In this document: positions 62,048-64,000 of the stretch, piece by piece
Position numbering within the stretch: position 1 is the stretch's first letter
Layout of the letters: every line of letters starts with the position of its first letter
DNA from: Syncephalis plumigaleata
Taxonomy: Eukaryota > Zoopagomycota > Zoopagomycetes > Zoopagales > Piptocephalidaceae
Reading direction: 5' to 3'
DNA: 64,000 nucleotides
Assembly (NCBI GenBank): GCA_025201365.1
Contig: JAIXMF010000005.1
Coordinates: 186,001 to 250,000 of the forward strand
Program-made: the position numbers and the translations under genes
Notes under the pieces: model-generated
The model's input: the letters and a program-made list of their open reading frames with translations, nothing else
Database searches by the model: none
Told to the model about the DNA's origin: nothing

Positions 62048-63637
62048 TCAATGATGTCTAGTTACGAATACTTGCCATAGATGAAGTACATGATCATAAA
62101 AAGAGCACGTGCCAATGAGAGATTGACCGCTGGTTGAACTTCATAACTCCAGTCAGCACCGTAATTCATCGACGTGTGCTCCTCGAATCGATTGTAACCG
62201 TCAAGGTATCGTTGTCCAATTTCAAGCAACGCGCACCAGCATGCATGCATGCAGCAAGAAGACGTGTACCATCAGTGGGATGCCATTTCAACCGCCAGAC
62301 ACCACCATCAACACGACACTCGGATAGTGGTCGTCGTCCTTGTCGTGTATCCCATAGCAGAACACGTTCATCGTAACTAAATGCAAACACAAATAATATA
62401 TATATATATATATATATATGAGTTACTAATCACTTGTATTTCATCTGATATTGAATCACATATTGCTCTACCTTCCCGATACTAGTATGTGTTCACGAAA
62501 TGGATTAGACTGAATACTGCACACGCCCATATCATGTCTAATATAATCCATTAGTACTATAATTCCTTAGTAACGACAACTATCCTTCCTCTTAACTTAC
62601 GCACTACTCTTCCATATTGGCATGGCATTATTGGATCGTGTATCCCAAGCACAAACTTGCTATCATCACCACCTATAATTATATCACGACAATATCTGCT
62701 ATTTAGAGACAACTCTACGACGTTGTAAACTAGTCATCACTCACCAGAGAATATAGTAGTCGGATGATGATAGTCAAATGCAGCAATCCATGCCTCAAAA
62801 CTATGAGCTGACCAACTATGCTCGGTGGTTAGCTGACCGCCATCTGTCCAGGATAGTAGATCAACTCGACCATCGCTACGACTGACTACGATCTTGTTAT
62901 GACTTATTCAATAATCATTAGTGTACACATTGAAATAGAGTAGTCATTTAACTACTTACTCTGCTATTAGACGATTGCCCCAGTCTAATGACAAGCATAA
63001 CAAGTCTTTCTCGTAATCGGGTGTTCGTTCCAATGTTGTACGTGCCATCAACTGTAGCACTGGATCATCTGGTTGACATGTAGATTGTTGTGCCTCATCA
63101 GTCAGACTGTAGATAGACACTGAACCATCAGCGCTTGCCTGACCAATAACCCATTGTCCATTAGTGCCCATTGGTTGATGTGACCTATATATATATATGT
63201 TGTTTGCTTATTATTTATATACTGTATATTGTTGTATTACATATTCATATTACCATTTCATATCAAGAATTGCTGAAGTATCAATAGTTTGATGTAATCG
63301 ACTAGAGTATTATACACTATATATAAGCTAATGTCAATCATCTTATCCGCTAATGGTAGACTTACAGTTGTTCCTTTCCTTCCTCATTATTGTTATGTAG
63401 CATTTCATATACAAGAACACGACCAATACGCTTTGTATTAGGCGATGATTCATCCAACGATGTATCAGTAGATGTTACATTCTCACTAGTATCATCATTC
63501 GTATCCACTAATTGATATGTACCACATATCAACCATCGAGCTGCATCAGCTTCATGAGTACCACGCGACGGACAGCATTCAACGCAATCTGCGTGATATT
63601 CGGTATCTACTTGAGTCAAGGATGGTTGTAATGTCAT
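62048..63637 (-). CDS. DPH7: Diphthamide methylesterase Dph7 (WDR85/Rrt2)
   Basis: Dph7 is a WD40 protein that removes the methyl ester of methylated diphthine on eEF2, allowing the last amidation step. It starts [20 protein letters not shown] at 63637, with [11 protein letters not shown] and [10 protein letters not shown] as in the family. Further blades are [45 protein letters not shown]-like sequence, [37 protein letters not shown]-like sequence, [20 protein letters not shown] and YGADW. The closing blade reads [20 protein letters not shown] if one G is restored near 62111; as given, the frame drifts to a stop a little sooner. About seven exons. It converges on the UGT gene with 125 bp between. 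Confidence 0.82.
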
Positions 63638-64000
63638 TATATTGAATTGCAAGAAAAATAAAAATAAAACAAAAATCACGTTTATTAAATGAATGGTATG
63701 GAATGAACGGAAAAAATAAAAAGATGCCTCATGATCTGATAACATCATTCAATGACCGAATGATTTGTGCTCTCTTCCAATGAATCATTGAGAATGATGA
63801 AATCGTTACTCATAGGAAAGGCGATTGTATTTATCCGTGAACACATTTATGGATACTACTGCCATTTGCTTTCCTTTTCACTTTTACTTACTCGCATATA
63901 TTCTTATTATACTTGTTGATCATAGCAGGGTAATATTAAGAATAAGTGTATTTGTATAAAAGTGTCTAGATCCTCGAGAGTGTGTGTTGTACTAGTTCAC
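63638..64000. other. Upstream region of DPH7
   Basis: This is the presumed promoter and whatever lies beyond it. No coding signal was recognised in the last 360 bp. Confidence 0.4.

Overview
The window is nuclear DNA of a fungus. The genes carry many short introns (about 50-90 nt, mostly GTAAGT...AG), and several families are fungal in form: Tsc10, an Rtc5/MEAK7-like TLDc protein, a CENP-L/Iml3 kinetochore protein, an amino-acid permease with a long cytosolic tail, and a TOM20-SET fusion. Gene density, AT-richness and Asp/His/Asn/Gln-rich proteins fit an early-diverging (zygomycete-grade) fungus. I cannot name the species.

Layout. 0-10.3 kb: the last exon of an off-window gene, 3-ketodihydrosphingosine reductase (TSC10), a TOM20-MYND-SET fusion, a TLDc protein and a neutral ceramidase with an 8-nt microexon. 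10.4-17.7 kb: a doubtful Cys-rich ORF, CENP-L, MCM3, and mitochondrial ribosomal protein uS9m. 18-29 kb: a giant low-complexity protein, an APC-family permease, and CPSF30/Yth1. 30.2-34.3 kb: a DNA transposon with TA-flanked inverted ends that carries an apparently intact Fanzor gene (eukaryotic TnpB relative, RNA-guided nuclease family). 34.4-43.5 kb: a mitochondrial helical protein, a Cdc20-like WD40 protein surrounded by transposon-derived repeats, and a 2OG-Fe(II) oxygenase. 43.6-47.8 kb: a four-CBS protein and a Dug1/CNDP2 dipeptidase. 48.4-58.8 kb: four minus-strand genes for secreted orphan proteins, two very acidic, with Nit2 omega-amidase among them. 60-63.6 kb: a UDP-glycosyltransferase and Dph7.

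The most interesting object is the Fanzor transposon (30176-34313). Its two ends share an inverted repeat of about 33 bp next to TA dinucleotides, like Tc1/mariner elements. The same two kinds of end (called L and R here) recur as opposed pairs at 35598/41491 and 57358/59836. Those pairs bracket the Cdc20-like gene and a secreted-protein gene. This suggests a local family of elements, possibly with different cargo, in which only the first copy keeps a Fanzor.

Conserved host genes (MCM3, uS9m, DPH7, dipeptidase, ceramidase and others) contain about twenty apparent single-base indels, nearly all losses and often in short homopolymers. Because essential single-copy genes are hit, I read these as assembly errors rather than pseudogenes. 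CDS coordinates below are gene spans from start codon to stop codon including introns.
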